DNA of 64,000 nt from SXOA01 sp046153945 (lineage in GTDB: Bacteria > Planctomycetota > Planctomycetia > Pirellulales > Pirellulaceae), in contig JBJXFF010000187.1 in assembly GCA_046153945.1 (NCBI GenBank), positions 1 through 64,000 of the forward strand, given 5' to 3'. The notes beneath the pieces were generated by a model. That model made no database searches, was not told where the DNA came from, and saw only the letters and a list, made by a program, of their open reading frames with translations. A program made the position numbers and the translations under genes. Positions 9,025 through 17,059 of the stretch are shown here, piece after piece; position 1 is the first letter of the stretch, and every line of letters begins with the position of its first letter.

Positions 9025-9050
9025 GTCAGCACACGGAGTGTGCTGACTAC
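9025..9050 (-). repeat. REP-like element, copy 2 (minus orientation)
   Basis: On the minus strand: GTAG, then a perfect 10-bp stem GTCAGCACAC / GTGTGCTGAC (plus-strand arms 9025-9034 and 9038-9047) around loop TCC. CTAC at 9047-9050 touches the stop codon of the kinase gene. With copy 1 it forms a head-to-head pair bounded by GTAG and CTAC. Confidence 0.75.
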
Positions 9051-11224
9051 TAAACCCTCCCCTGCGTCACCCGCTGCCGGATCGCCAGGCGGTCCTGCGG
9101 CTTGAGCCAGGGGGAGGCGAGTTGCACGGTTGTCGAAATGGCTCCCGCCATGAGCAGGCCCCACGGCATCGGGAAGCGGAACAGCAGGGTGAAGACCCAG
9201 GCGGCCAGCACGGAAAGGACGATGGGAGCAATCCGCAGCCGCGACGTCCGGAGCGGATCGGTCTGCTTCCACCAGCCAATCACCAGGAACAATCCGCCAA
9301 AGAACGCGACGAAGCATGACAGCATCGGCGTGCCGCTCGAATCGACCATGTTTCGGGAAATCGGATTGTCCGAGTCCACCTGCATCGAGGCATTCGCCAG
9401 CAGGTTGACCAGCAGGAACTGGTTCGACAGAAACGCCGCCGCTCCAAATGCGAGACCCAGAACGAGCAGCACGAATCTCCGCTTTGCTTGCTCGCCGGTG
9501 GATTGTTCCCAGAACTTTCCGGCGGCCAGCACCACCCACGAACCAACGGTCGTCACCAGCCAGAGCCAGGCCGGGCCGGAAACCTTGTTGGTGGAACTGC
9601 TGATCCATTCGCCGCCGCCGATGGCGCCCATCACGATGGTCAATACCGCCGCAATGGCCGCCGAGGCGAGCATCGAGCCGGCCAGTTCGCCGACGCGGTC
9701 CCCCGTCGTTTTCATCCGCAAAACGCTGCGGTATTGCTGTTCCCAGGTAACGTAACGCCCCTCAATCGGAAACGTCTCCGCCGCCGAAGCGCCGCGCGTC
9801 GCTTGCACGATCAGCCAGATGCCGAGATACACGACATACGTCATCGCCAGCACCACCGCGGCCGGAATGACCCAGGGCCAGGCGAAGATGAGGGCAATCA
9901 CAAAGCCGACAATCAGCAGAATCTTGAGCGGCGTGCCGCCGGAGTTCCACCACTGTCCGAAATTGGAGAACCCACGACTCACCGCGGTCGCAATGGGCTC
10001 TTCGGCTCGGGGAGCTACAGGAAGTGCCGCATAGCTGCCGTGGACATGGCCCGGTCCACGAACTGGCCCAGATCCAGGCCGCTGGCCATTCGCCCCTTGG
10101 CGAACCGGAGGAATCTGTGTCTGTTTGGGATTCTTCTTGACCGGACCGAAGGCCATCTCCTTCTCGTCGTCGCCGATGTAGTGCGGCTCTGCGTTTCTTT
10201 TTGGCGGCTGCGTATCCTTAACGATGGTCACCGTAGCTTCCACGACTCGCTCGGGCACGCCATGCCCCGCCAACTTGCTCGGCTGCGGAACGGCGGGGAT
10301 CGGAATCTCCAGACCGGTCGCCGGTGCTTTCAAGCTGATGTTGACTTTGGAAGCATCCAGAATTGCCACCATCTCGGCGACATTCTTGAATCGTTTCTCG
10401 GGATCCTTCCGCATCGCCTTCTCAATCATTCCGCGATAAGGCTGCGGGACGTTGGTCAGGTCCGGATCCGCGGTCAGATGCTTCATGATAATTTCCGCGC
10501 TGCTCTCCCCTTCAAAGGGGACGCGGCCGGTCACCATCTCGTACAAGACAATGCCGAGGGCATAGATATCGATCTCTTTGCCGTAGGCTCCCTTGCCGAT
10601 TTCGGGGGCCATGTAGTGGAACGTACCGACGCTTTCCGTCTGGCCGCTCCGCCGCGAGCAAGAGATGAACTTGGAGAGTCCATAGTCTCCGATTTTGACG
10701 CAGCCTTCGTCCTCAAAAATATTGCCCGGCTTCAGGTCCCGATGGACGATGCCATGATCGTGGAGATAAGCCGTCCCCGCCGCGATGCCGCGGAACCAGG
10801 AATCGACTTCTTCCTTGGGCAGGCCGTTGGGGTTGCGATCGATGACGTCCTTGAGGCTCGCCCCGGCGATGTACTCCATCACGACCCAGGCTTCCCCCTG
10901 TTCGTCGTAGCGAATGTCATACAGGTCGATCAGGTTGACGTGCTTGAGGTTCAGGCACTGGCTGACGCCGCGAAGTTCGACTTCGAGGTTCCTCTCGACA
11001 TGCTTCAGGGCGACTTCCTTGCCGGCATCGCTGGCGGCGAAATAGACCTCGCCGAAGCCACCTTTGCCGATGCCCCGTTTGATGGTGTACCCCTCGAGAG
11101 GGCGCGAACCACTGGTGAATTGGAATTTCATGGCACCGCCCAACCTTGCGGGAGAAGCCTCAGCCACGGCAACGCCGCCCTGGCTATCAGCATCTAATTC
11201 TAACGTAGCGGTACGGTCATTCAT
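9050..11224 (-). CDS. Membrane-anchored Ser/Thr protein kinase with multi-TM C-terminus
   Basis: 724 residues. The kinase domain spans about residues 45-310: 'GIGKGGFGEVYFA' (51-63), ATP lysine K74, 'HRDLKPGN' (161-168) and a 'DYG' triplet (180-182) where most kinases have DFG. A charged, Pro-rich linker (about 310-430) leads to several hydrophobic segments ('LKILLIVGFVIALIFAWPWV', 'AIAAVLTIVMGAIGG', 'LLVLGLAFGAAAFLS', 'GLLMAGAIS'), so the C-terminal half is a polytopic membrane domain. It is a PknB-type signalling kinase of unknown ligand, first gene of a minus-strand run with the membrane protein and sigma factor downstream. Confidence 0.92.
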   Translation of the reverse strand: MNDRTATLELDADSQGGVAVAEASPARLGGAMKFQFTSGSRPLEGYTIKRGIGKGGFGEVYFAASDAGKEVALKHVERNLEVELRGVSQCLNLKHVNLIDLYDIRYDEQGEAWVVMEYIAGASLKDVIDRNPNGLPKEEVDSWFRGIAAGTAYLHDHGIVHRDLKPGNIFEDEGCVKIGDYGLSKFISCSRRSGQTESVGTFHYMAPEIGKGAYGKEIDIYALGIVLYEMVTGRVPFEGESSAEIIMKHLTADPDLTNVPQPYRGMIEKAMRKDPEKRFKNVAEMVAILDASKVNISLKAPATGLEIPIPAVPQPSKLAGHGVPERVVEATVTIVKDTQPPKRNAEPHYIGDDEKEMAFGPVKKNPKQTQIPPVRQGANGQRPGSGPVRGPGHVHGSYAALPVAPRAEEPIATAVSRGFSNFGQWWNSGGTPLKILLIVGFVIALIFAWPWVIPAAVVLAMTYVVYLGIWLIVQATRGASAAETFPIEGRYVTWEQQYRSVLRMKTTGDRVGELAGSMLASAAIAAVLTIVMGAIGGGEWISSSTNKVSGPAWLWLVTTVGSWVVLAAGKFWEQSTGEQAKRRFVLLVLGLAFGAAAFLSNQFLLVNLLANASMQVDSDNPISRNMVDSSGTPMLSCFVAFFGGLFLVIGWWKQTDPLRTSRLRIAPIVLSVLAAWVFTLLFRFPMPWGLLMAGAISTTVQLASPWLKPQDRLAIRQRVTQGRV

Positions 11225-11933
11225 TTGTCCAGTTTCCCCCGGTATTTTCCGAAACTCGCTGGAATAAGGAAAGCAGCCCGTGGCAAGTTTGCCGAGCCGA
11301 TTTCCTGTTTTCAGCGGTTTTCGTCTGGGAATTTGGGCTGTTTAGGCGATTCGTCGCCTTTCCGTCCGCGCTCTCCCACCTCTGGCGCTTGAAGGGTTTT
11401 CGTTCTAGGGAGGGAAATCTTGGCGGAAAGTTCCGTGGATTGGATCGCGGGGTGTCCCAATGGTGATAAGTCGCTGATAAGGAGCGTTTATTCCTACCTT
11501 GGGGGCACATTTTCGCAACGCTCCACCATTTGAATGATCATCGTAAGTCACTAGCTACAAACATTTTACAGCCACTATGTCGGATCTATTTTTCTTCAAG
11601 TCGTTGTCAAATGGCACATTCTTTATTCCGACCCATTCGGGGGGTATTTAGTTCGTTTGATAAGGCGTTTTTCTGTTCGCTGCAAAGACTTTCGAGACTT
11701 CGCCCCCCCATTTCCAAGTCGCTTCCGAAGGTCGCATCTTCCTTTGGGCAATTCTCCAGGGAGGAGTCGTCCATCTTCTCAATGATACTATTGTACACGT
11801 GCCAAAAGCAAGTAGGTTTGGGCGGAATTCTCAAAATATTTCGGAGCACCCTTTGCCGTTGACGAATGCCAGGAGTCGCGGTGATAGTTACTCCCCTTCC
11901 CAACGTTAATTATACCTCAACCACGCACACCTC
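11225..11933. other. Gene-free stretch upstream of kinase and RyR genes
   Basis: About 710 bp, richer in A+T than its neighbours. I see no convincing gene: the open frames on both strands encode low-complexity or basic peptides. It contains GATAAG at 11465-11470, 11476-11481 and 11659-11664 (CTTATC on the minus strand, toward the kinase), and an 8-bp inverted repeat GGAGCGTT (11481-11488) / AACGCTCC (11517-11524). It probably holds promoters for the diverging kinase and RyR genes. Confidence 0.5.
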
Positions 11934-12215
11934 ATGTCTTACCGACCCCAGCCGCTCGAAGTTGCTCACACAGAGATTCCCCCAAGCCTGGATGGGCTTA
12001 TGGAAAAACTCGCCGTAAACGTCCACGACATTTGGGGGGACCAACGACTCAAGGATGGCTGGAAACTCGGCCCTCAGCGGGACGACGCAAAAAAGGAGCA
12101 CCCCTGCCTGCGGCCGTTCGAAGAGTTGCCGGAATCCGAAAAAGAATATGACCGCCGCGTGGTGCGGGACACCGTGCGGGCCATACTGGCTTTAGGTTAT
12201 CGTATTGAGAAGTAA
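11934..12215 (+). CDS. RyR-domain protein
   Basis: The 93-residue protein consists almost entirely of one ryanodine-receptor RyR domain: 'YRPQPLEVAHTEIPPSL', 'LMEKLAVNVHDIWGDQRL', 'DGWKLGPQRDDAKKEHPCL' and 'YDRRVVRDTVRAILALGYRI'. The conserved His-Asp-x-Trp, Gly-Trp-x-x-Gly-Pro-x-Arg-Asp-Asp and Tyr-Asp-Arg positions are all present. Bacterial RyR domains are thought to sense small ligands and occur beside ion-channel-like or nucleotide-signalling effectors. A membrane protein starts 31 bp downstream on the same strand, which suggests a sensor-effector pair. Confidence 0.88.
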   Translation: MSYRPQPLEVAHTEIPPSLDGLMEKLAVNVHDIWGDQRLKDGWKLGPQRDDAKKEHPCLRPFEELPESEKEYDRRVVRDTVRAILALGYRIEK

Positions 12216-12246
12216 GCTTCCCTTGCTCCTTACGAGAATTGCTGCC

Positions 12247-13494
12247 ATGACTACCTCCGTTCCCGATCCCGGAAACGAGTCGGCCTCGCCAAAAGCCCGG
12301 CCGGTTTACTCCGAGAGTGAACTCTACGACTCACCGGAGATCCTGGCCAAATGGCCGGGACTTAAACCCCTTCTCCTCACCTGGCAGAAAGTGGTCTGGG
12401 ACGCCGACGATAGCCAGGTCCGCGGCTGTTGGCATTACGACCAGGAAGCGATCCGCTTGCAAAAGAGGCATCGCTGGGCGGTCATCTCGGCTGCGGTTAC
12501 CGGAACGGCAGCAGTTGTACTAGCCATTTTGCAATTGGGATTGGCTAAACAGAAACTGGGATGGGTGACCGACGCTGTATTAGTGTCGATGGAAGTTGTC
12601 TGCGTGGTTGCGGCGGCCGTCACGATCATCCTCGGTGTATTTCTTAGTTTGGATCACCGCTGGAGGGAATTCCGTTTCAAAGCCGAGCAATTCCGGATGC
12701 TGAAATTTCGTTTTCTGCACGATGCCGCTCGCTGGCTGTCGGTCGACGAGGAGCATAGCATCGAGCATCTTAACTCGCACATTGCTAAAATACATGCCGC
12801 AGATCGGCAGAGCATCTTGGGTTGGATTCACTGGAAACAGGAGTTTTTGCCGGAGTTGGTCCGGCCTCGAAAGTATCCGGACCAGCATCTCGCGGGAGAA
12901 ATTGAAACGTACTTTCGCGAGCGCAGGTTGATCCCCCAGCAGCAGTATTTTCAGCGGCGCGGTCACCAACTTCACGGCACCGAAAGGATTGTTCGCTGGA
13001 TTGGGCCAACTTTCTTTTTTGCCAGTGTCGTCTTCGCGCTCGTCCATGCCGCGATTCATATCAAGCACAAGTGGGAGGAGATGGCCGCCAATTCCCAAAA
13101 GGCCGCGGCCAAGCAGGTTGAGAAAGCTACTGAAAAGGAGAAACCAAAGCCCGCAAAAGACGCCGCTCAGGCTGACTTGAAACACGAGGATCACGCCGAA
13201 GGAGCCGCCGCTCCCCACTCCGAGCCCTCTTGGATGCTGATTCTGGCCTTGCTCGCCGCTATTCTCCCCGTGGCGGCGGCGGGAGTCCGAACCTGGCGAG
13301 GGGCCTTTGAGTTCGGGCGGAATTCCTTGCGGTTCGAATCGATGGGCCACCACTTGGACCACCTTCTCAAGGAATTGAGTGCAGCCGAAACTCCCGAAGG
13401 AAAATTGGGCATTCTCCGCCGTGGCGAATACGCGATGGAAAGCGAGCACCGTTCGTGGATGCGGCTGATGATGGAATCGGAGTGGTTTGGATAG
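12247..13494 (+). CDS. Four-TM SLATT/DUF4231-like membrane protein
   Basis: 415 residues from ATG 12247, preferred over an in-frame TTG at 12205 that overlaps the RyR gene. Residues 62-76 ('WHYDQEAIRLQKRHRW') run into TM1 (about 77-99) and TM2 (about 113-135), followed by 'HRWREFRFKAEQFRMLKFRF'. This pattern is typical of SLATT/DUF4231 two-helix effectors. A second unit begins at about residue 234 ('YFQRRGHQLHGTERIVRW'), with TM3 (251-272), a Lys/Ala-rich insert (about 273-325), TM4 (329-348) and 'RTWRGAFEFGRNSLRFES'. SLATT proteins are proposed pore-forming effectors in nucleotide-triggered systems. No cyclase or nuclease accompanies it here. Homology is by eye only. Confidence 0.75.
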   Translation: MTTSVPDPGNESASPKARPVYSESELYDSPEILAKWPGLKPLLLTWQKVVWDADDSQVRGCWHYDQEAIRLQKRHRWAVISAAVTGTAAVVLAILQLGLAKQKLGWVTDAVLVSMEVVCVVAAAVTIILGVFLSLDHRWREFRFKAEQFRMLKFRFLHDAARWLSVDEEHSIEHLNSHIAKIHAADRQSILGWIHWKQEFLPELVRPRKYPDQHLAGEIETYFRERRLIPQQQYFQRRGHQLHGTERIVRWIGPTFFFASVVFALVHAAIHIKHKWEEMAANSQKAAAKQVEKATEKEKPKPAKDAAQADLKHEDHAEGAAAPHSEPSWMLILALLAAILPVAAAGVRTWRGAFEFGRNSLRFESMGHHLDHLLKELSAAETPEGKLGILRRGEYAMESEHRSWMRLMMESEWFG

Positions 13495-13499
13495 TGCTT

Positions 13500-14282
13500 A
13501 TGGCCCAGTTTGACTTGCCGACAATCCGCTCCTCGCCGCATGTTGCCACGCTCGAACACCATCAGCAAATTGGCTCCACCAGCGACCGCGCGCTGGAACT
13601 CGCGAGGCAGGACCAGTTGGCTCTCCCCATGCTCATTCTCGCCGATCAGCAAACCGGCGGCCGAGGGCGGGGCTGCAACCAGTGGTGGGCGGCTGCGGGT
13701 TCGCTCACGTTCTCGCTGCTCATCGATTCCCAGCAGCTCGGCATCGCCAGCCAAAAATGGCCGGTCCTCTCCCTCTCCACCGGCCTGGCGATTTGCGAGG
13801 CGCTGGAGCAAATCGCCCCCGGCGGCGATTTTGGGGTCAAATGGCCCAATGATGTTTACTGCGCCGGCCGAAAGCTGTGCGGCATCCTGATTGAGTCCCC
13901 CTCCGCCTCTCGCGGCCGCGTCATCGTCGGCATCGGGCTCAATGTCAATAATTCGCTCGCTGCCGCTCCCTCGGACATTCAATCCTTGGCCACATCCCTG
14001 GTGGACTACCTCCAGCGTCCGCTGGATATGACCGGCGTCTTGCTGAGCCTGCTCGTTTCCCTCCAATCCCGCTGGCAAGAACTCGGGAGCACCGGCTTTG
14101 AACTCCAAGCCGTCGAATTCCGTCGCCGCTGTGTCCTGGATGGCCGAACGATTCAAGTCTCTTCCGGCCCCCGCATGATTACTGGCCACTGTTTGGGGAT
14201 TGATGACAGCGGCTCGCTGGTTTTGCAAACGGAAAACGGACGGGAGGAGATTGCTTCGGGGTCAGTGGTGAGCATTCAATAA
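13500..14282 (+). CDS. birA: Biotin--[acetyl-CoA-carboxylase] ligase
   Basis: 260 residues from ATG 13500, five bases after the SLATT-like gene. It carries the biotin-protein ligase motifs: 'GGRGRGCNQWWA' (biotinyl-AMP loop), 'VKWPNDVYC' and 'RKLCGILIES', then 'VIVGIGLNVNN', and a C-terminal SH3-like segment. There is no N-terminal DNA-binding domain, so it is the monofunctional ligase and not an E. coli-type repressor. It attaches biotin to the carboxylase carrier protein in the cytoplasm. A short start is favoured because the longer frame overlaps the upstream gene. Confidence 0.93.
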   Translation: MAQFDLPTIRSSPHVATLEHHQQIGSTSDRALELARQDQLALPMLILADQQTGGRGRGCNQWWAAAGSLTFSLLIDSQQLGIASQKWPVLSLSTGLAICEALEQIAPGGDFGVKWPNDVYCAGRKLCGILIESPSASRGRVIVGIGLNVNNSLAAAPSDIQSLATSLVDYLQRPLDMTGVLLSLLVSLQSRWQELGSTGFELQAVEFRRRCVLDGRTIQVSSGPRMITGHCLGIDDSGSLVLQTENGREEIASGSVVSIQ

Positions 14283-14295
14283 CAAACGCTGAGTA

Positions 14296-14324
14296 TTGGT
14301 TTTCCCGCTGTTTTCGCCTATGCT
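14296..14324 (+). promoter_or_regulatory. Predicted sigma70-type promoter
   Basis: TTGGTT (14296-14301) and TATGCT (14319-14324) with a 17-bp spacer, about 80 bp before the DUF1592 gene start. Four of six bases match in each box and the spacing is ideal. This is prediction by inspection only. Confidence 0.4.
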
Positions 14325-14405
14325 AAAGGGCGTTCCCGCCAACTGCCGCGGAGCGCCGGACCTCCCTCCTGCCGGCGGACTTCGCTGCGTAGATTCACCC
14401 GCGTC

Positions 14406-16721
14406 ATGGCTATGTTATTCGCGCCACGCCATCTCGTATTTGCTGCTGTCACGCTGATCGGCGCTATTGCTCCCTACGCCGTGGCCCAAGAGCGCACCGG
14501 CGAGCAAATCTACAAAGAGTTCTGCGCCAGTTGCCACGGCATGGCTGGCGAGGGGACCAAGGACCAGCCGAAGGTGCTGGCGGGGGATTTGTCGCTGGAG
14601 CAGCTCGCAAAGGTGATCGATAAGACAATGCCGGAAGGGGAGCCGGAGAAATGCGTCGGCGAGGATGCGAAGAAGGTCGCCGCTTACATTCATGAGGCGT
14701 TCTATTCCCCCATTGCCCAGGCCCGCATCAAGCCCGCTCGAGTGGAGCTTTCCCGTCTCACCGTGCGGCAATACCAGAACGTGATGACCGACCTCATCGG
14801 CAGCTTTCGCCAGCCGAGCAAGTGGGAAGAGCCGGGGGGGCTGCACGGGGAATATTACAAAGGGCGGCAGACTCGGGGCGGGAATCGAGCGATTGATCGG
14901 ATCGACCCAGTAGTGCAATTCGACTTTGGCGTCGAGAGCCCCGAACCGGGAAAGATGGAGGCTCACGAGTTTTCGATCCGCTGGGAAGGTTCGCTCCTCG
15001 CGCCGGAGAGTGGCCTGTATGAATTCGTCGTCAAAACCGAGCACGCCATGCGGCTCTGGATCAACGACAACGGCAAGAGTGGCGGAGAGAAGCCGCTGAT
15101 TGATGCCTGGGTGAAATCGGGAAATGACACGGAGTACCGCGGCAGCATCCGGCTGCTCGGCGGCCGGGTCTATCCCGTCAAGCTGGAGTTCAGCAAAGCC
15201 AAGCAGGGAGTGGACGATTCCAAAAATCAAAAGAAGCCGCCGCCGGCGAAAAAGGCGTCGATTTCCCTGGAGTGGAAGACCCCCAGCCATGCACAGGAAG
15301 TAATTCCGGCCCGCTGCTTGTCGAAGCGAGGAGCCCCTGAACTCTTTGTCTGCGAGACCCCTTTCCCGCCGGACGACCGGAGCATCGGCTACGAGCGGGG
15401 AAGCAGCATTTCCAAAGCGTGGGATCAGGCGACGACCGAAGGAGCGATGGAGGTTTCGGCCTTTATCTTGGAGAACCTGCGGGAATTCGCCGGTGTGCGC
15501 ATCGACGAGCCCAACGCCGGCCCGCGGCTGCGAGAGTTCTGCTACAAACTGGCGGAGCGGGCATTCCGTCGGCCTCTTTCCCCCGATCAGCGGCGGCTGT
15601 TTGTGGATCGGCAATTTGAACTTGCCGGCGAATCGGAATTGGCGATGAAGCGGGTTCTACTGCTGATTTTCAAGTCACCCCGGTTCCTCTATCGCGAAGT
15701 CGCCGCCCCCCAGCCGGACGCCTTCGACGTTGCTTCACGGATTTCGTTTGGACTTTGGGACTCGGCTCCGGATCAGGAGCTACTGAATGCAGCGGCGGCC
15801 GGACAGCTATCGACTCGCGAACAGATTTCGGCGCAGGTCCATCGCATGCTCCCCGATCTCCGGTCGCGGGCCAAGCTGGACGGCTTCTTCTTGCAACTTT
15901 TGAAGATCGATCAGGTGCCGGACATCGCCAAGGATTCAGCCGCCTATCCGGACTTCAGCACTCAGGTCGCTTCGGACTTGCGAACCAGTTTGGAATTGAA
16001 GCTCGAGGAAGTTATCTGGAGCGAGAAGTCCGACTTCCGAGAACTGCTGCTGGGGGATTCGATCTATCTCAATGGCCGGCTGGCGAAACTGTACGGGACT
16101 GATCTCATCGAGGATTCGCCGTTCCAGAAGATGCCGCTCGACGAAGGAAAACGGGTTGGCATCATCTCGCATCCCTATCTCTTGTCTGCGTTTGCCTACA
16201 CGTCAACGAGTTCCCCCATTCATCGCGGCGTGTTCGTTTCTCGCAGCCTCCTGGGCCGTACGCTTCGCCCACCGCCGGAAGCGGTGGCCCCTCTCTCGCC
16301 CGATTTGCATGCGGGGCTGACGACGCGGGAACGCGTACTGCTGCAGACGAAGGCCCAGGCCTGCCAGACTTGCCACGGGATGATCAACCCCATCGGCTTC
16401 TCGCTCGAAAACTTTGACGCCATCGGCCGCTATCGCGAGCAAGAGAAGGACAAGCCGGTGGATGCCAGTGGCAGTTATCTGACCCGTACCGGCGAAACCG
16501 TGCAGTTCACCGGCCCGGCGGAACTGGCCAAATTCCTGGCGAACAGCCCGGAGGTGCATAGCTCGACGGTCGAACGCCTGTTCCACTACCTGATCAAACA
16601 GCCGATCCGAGCCTACGGCCCCGAGACGCTGCCGCGGTTGCGGGAATCGTTCACAAAAAAAGAATTCAATATCAAAGAGCTGACAGCCGACATTGTGACC
16701 GAGGCGGCGCTTCAAAAATAG
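14406..16721 (+). CDS. DUF1587/PA14/DUF1592/DUF1588/DUF1585 cytochrome-like protein
   Basis: 771 residues with a signal peptide ending near 'YAVAQ'. Haem motif C40-x-x-C43-H44 is followed by the domain order typical of planctomycetes: DUF1587 ('LSRLTVRQYQNVMTDLIG'), a PA14-like jelly roll ('GLYEFVVKTEHAMRLWIND'), DUF1592 ('ERAFRRPLSPDQRRLF', 'KSPRFLYRE'), DUF1588 ('TSSPIHRGVFVSRSLLG') with a second haem motif ('CQTCHGMINPIGFSLEN'), and DUF1585 at the C-terminus. It is predicted to be exported and haem-binding, perhaps in polysaccharide or sulfatide catabolism. It is the usual partner of the DUF1552 protein encoded just downstream. Confidence 0.9.
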   Translation: MAMLFAPRHLVFAAVTLIGAIAPYAVAQERTGEQIYKEFCASCHGMAGEGTKDQPKVLAGDLSLEQLAKVIDKTMPEGEPEKCVGEDAKKVAAYIHEAFYSPIAQARIKPARVELSRLTVRQYQNVMTDLIGSFRQPSKWEEPGGLHGEYYKGRQTRGGNRAIDRIDPVVQFDFGVESPEPGKMEAHEFSIRWEGSLLAPESGLYEFVVKTEHAMRLWINDNGKSGGEKPLIDAWVKSGNDTEYRGSIRLLGGRVYPVKLEFSKAKQGVDDSKNQKKPPPAKKASISLEWKTPSHAQEVIPARCLSKRGAPELFVCETPFPPDDRSIGYERGSSISKAWDQATTEGAMEVSAFILENLREFAGVRIDEPNAGPRLREFCYKLAERAFRRPLSPDQRRLFVDRQFELAGESELAMKRVLLLIFKSPRFLYREVAAPQPDAFDVASRISFGLWDSAPDQELLNAAAAGQLSTREQISAQVHRMLPDLRSRAKLDGFFLQLLKIDQVPDIAKDSAAYPDFSTQVASDLRTSLELKLEEVIWSEKSDFRELLLGDSIYLNGRLAKLYGTDLIEDSPFQKMPLDEGKRVGIISHPYLLSAFAYTSTSSPIHRGVFVSRSLLGRTLRPPPEAVAPLSPDLHAGLTTRERVLLQTKAQACQTCHGMINPIGFSLENFDAIGRYREQEKDKPVDASGSYLTRTGETVQFTGPAELAKFLANSPEVHSSTVERLFHYLIKQPIRAYGPETLPRLRESFTKKEFNIKELTADIVTEAALQK

Positions 16722-16735
16722 CAGCGGTTCGAACT

Positions 16736-16975
16736 GTGGTAACTAACCGAAAGAACACTCGAGGATACCGGTTTGGAGGGCATTCGCTCGAAAAGCTTGA
16801 GGAGCGCATCGCCAAATGCAAACTGAAGCTCTCAGATCCGACTGACCCCGATGATAAACGGTGGCTCTTGCACTGGCTTAAGGCGGCGGAGCAAGAACTG
16901 GCAACAAGAGAACGAAGCGTTGAATCTAAGTCCAAAGCGAAGAGAGTCCGTCCCCTCAAAACTAGAGACGACTAG
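16736..16975 (+). CDS. Small hypothetical protein
   Basis: A 79-residue frame with a GTG start 14 bp after the DUF1592 gene and about 85 bp before the DUF1552 gene. The sequence is charged and helical ('HSLEKLEERIAKCKLKLSDP', 'KRWLLHWLKAAEQELATRE') and ends in a basic tail. The heptad-like spacing suggests a short coiled coil. I recognise no family and see no clear ribosome-binding site, so it may be a small conserved gene or a chance frame. Confidence 0.4.
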   Translation: MVTNRKNTRGYRFGGHSLEKLEERIAKCKLKLSDPTDPDDKRWLLHWLKAAEQELATRERSVESKSKAKRVRPLKTRDD

Positions 16976-17059
16976 AACAGAAATGTGCGGCATGGTTGTT
17001 TGCCATGCGACGGGCCGAAGAATACAATGGCGTCAACCTAAACTCACTTGGGAATCAAG

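Noticed and set aside
8982..9050. Rho-independent terminator
   Set aside because: The hairpins have no T-run and carry GTAG feet in both orientations, which fits REP elements better.
9488..11197. 569-codon plus-strand frame
   Set aside because: It runs antisense through the kinase gene and has the composition of a reverse-complement shadow.
11607..11903. 98-codon minus-strand frame in the long gap before the RyR gene
   Set aside because: Low-complexity, no ribosome site, no family; the overlapping plus-strand frame looks equally random.
14415..15614. 399-codon minus-strand frame
   Set aside because: Antisense shadow of the DUF1592 gene; no domain recognised.
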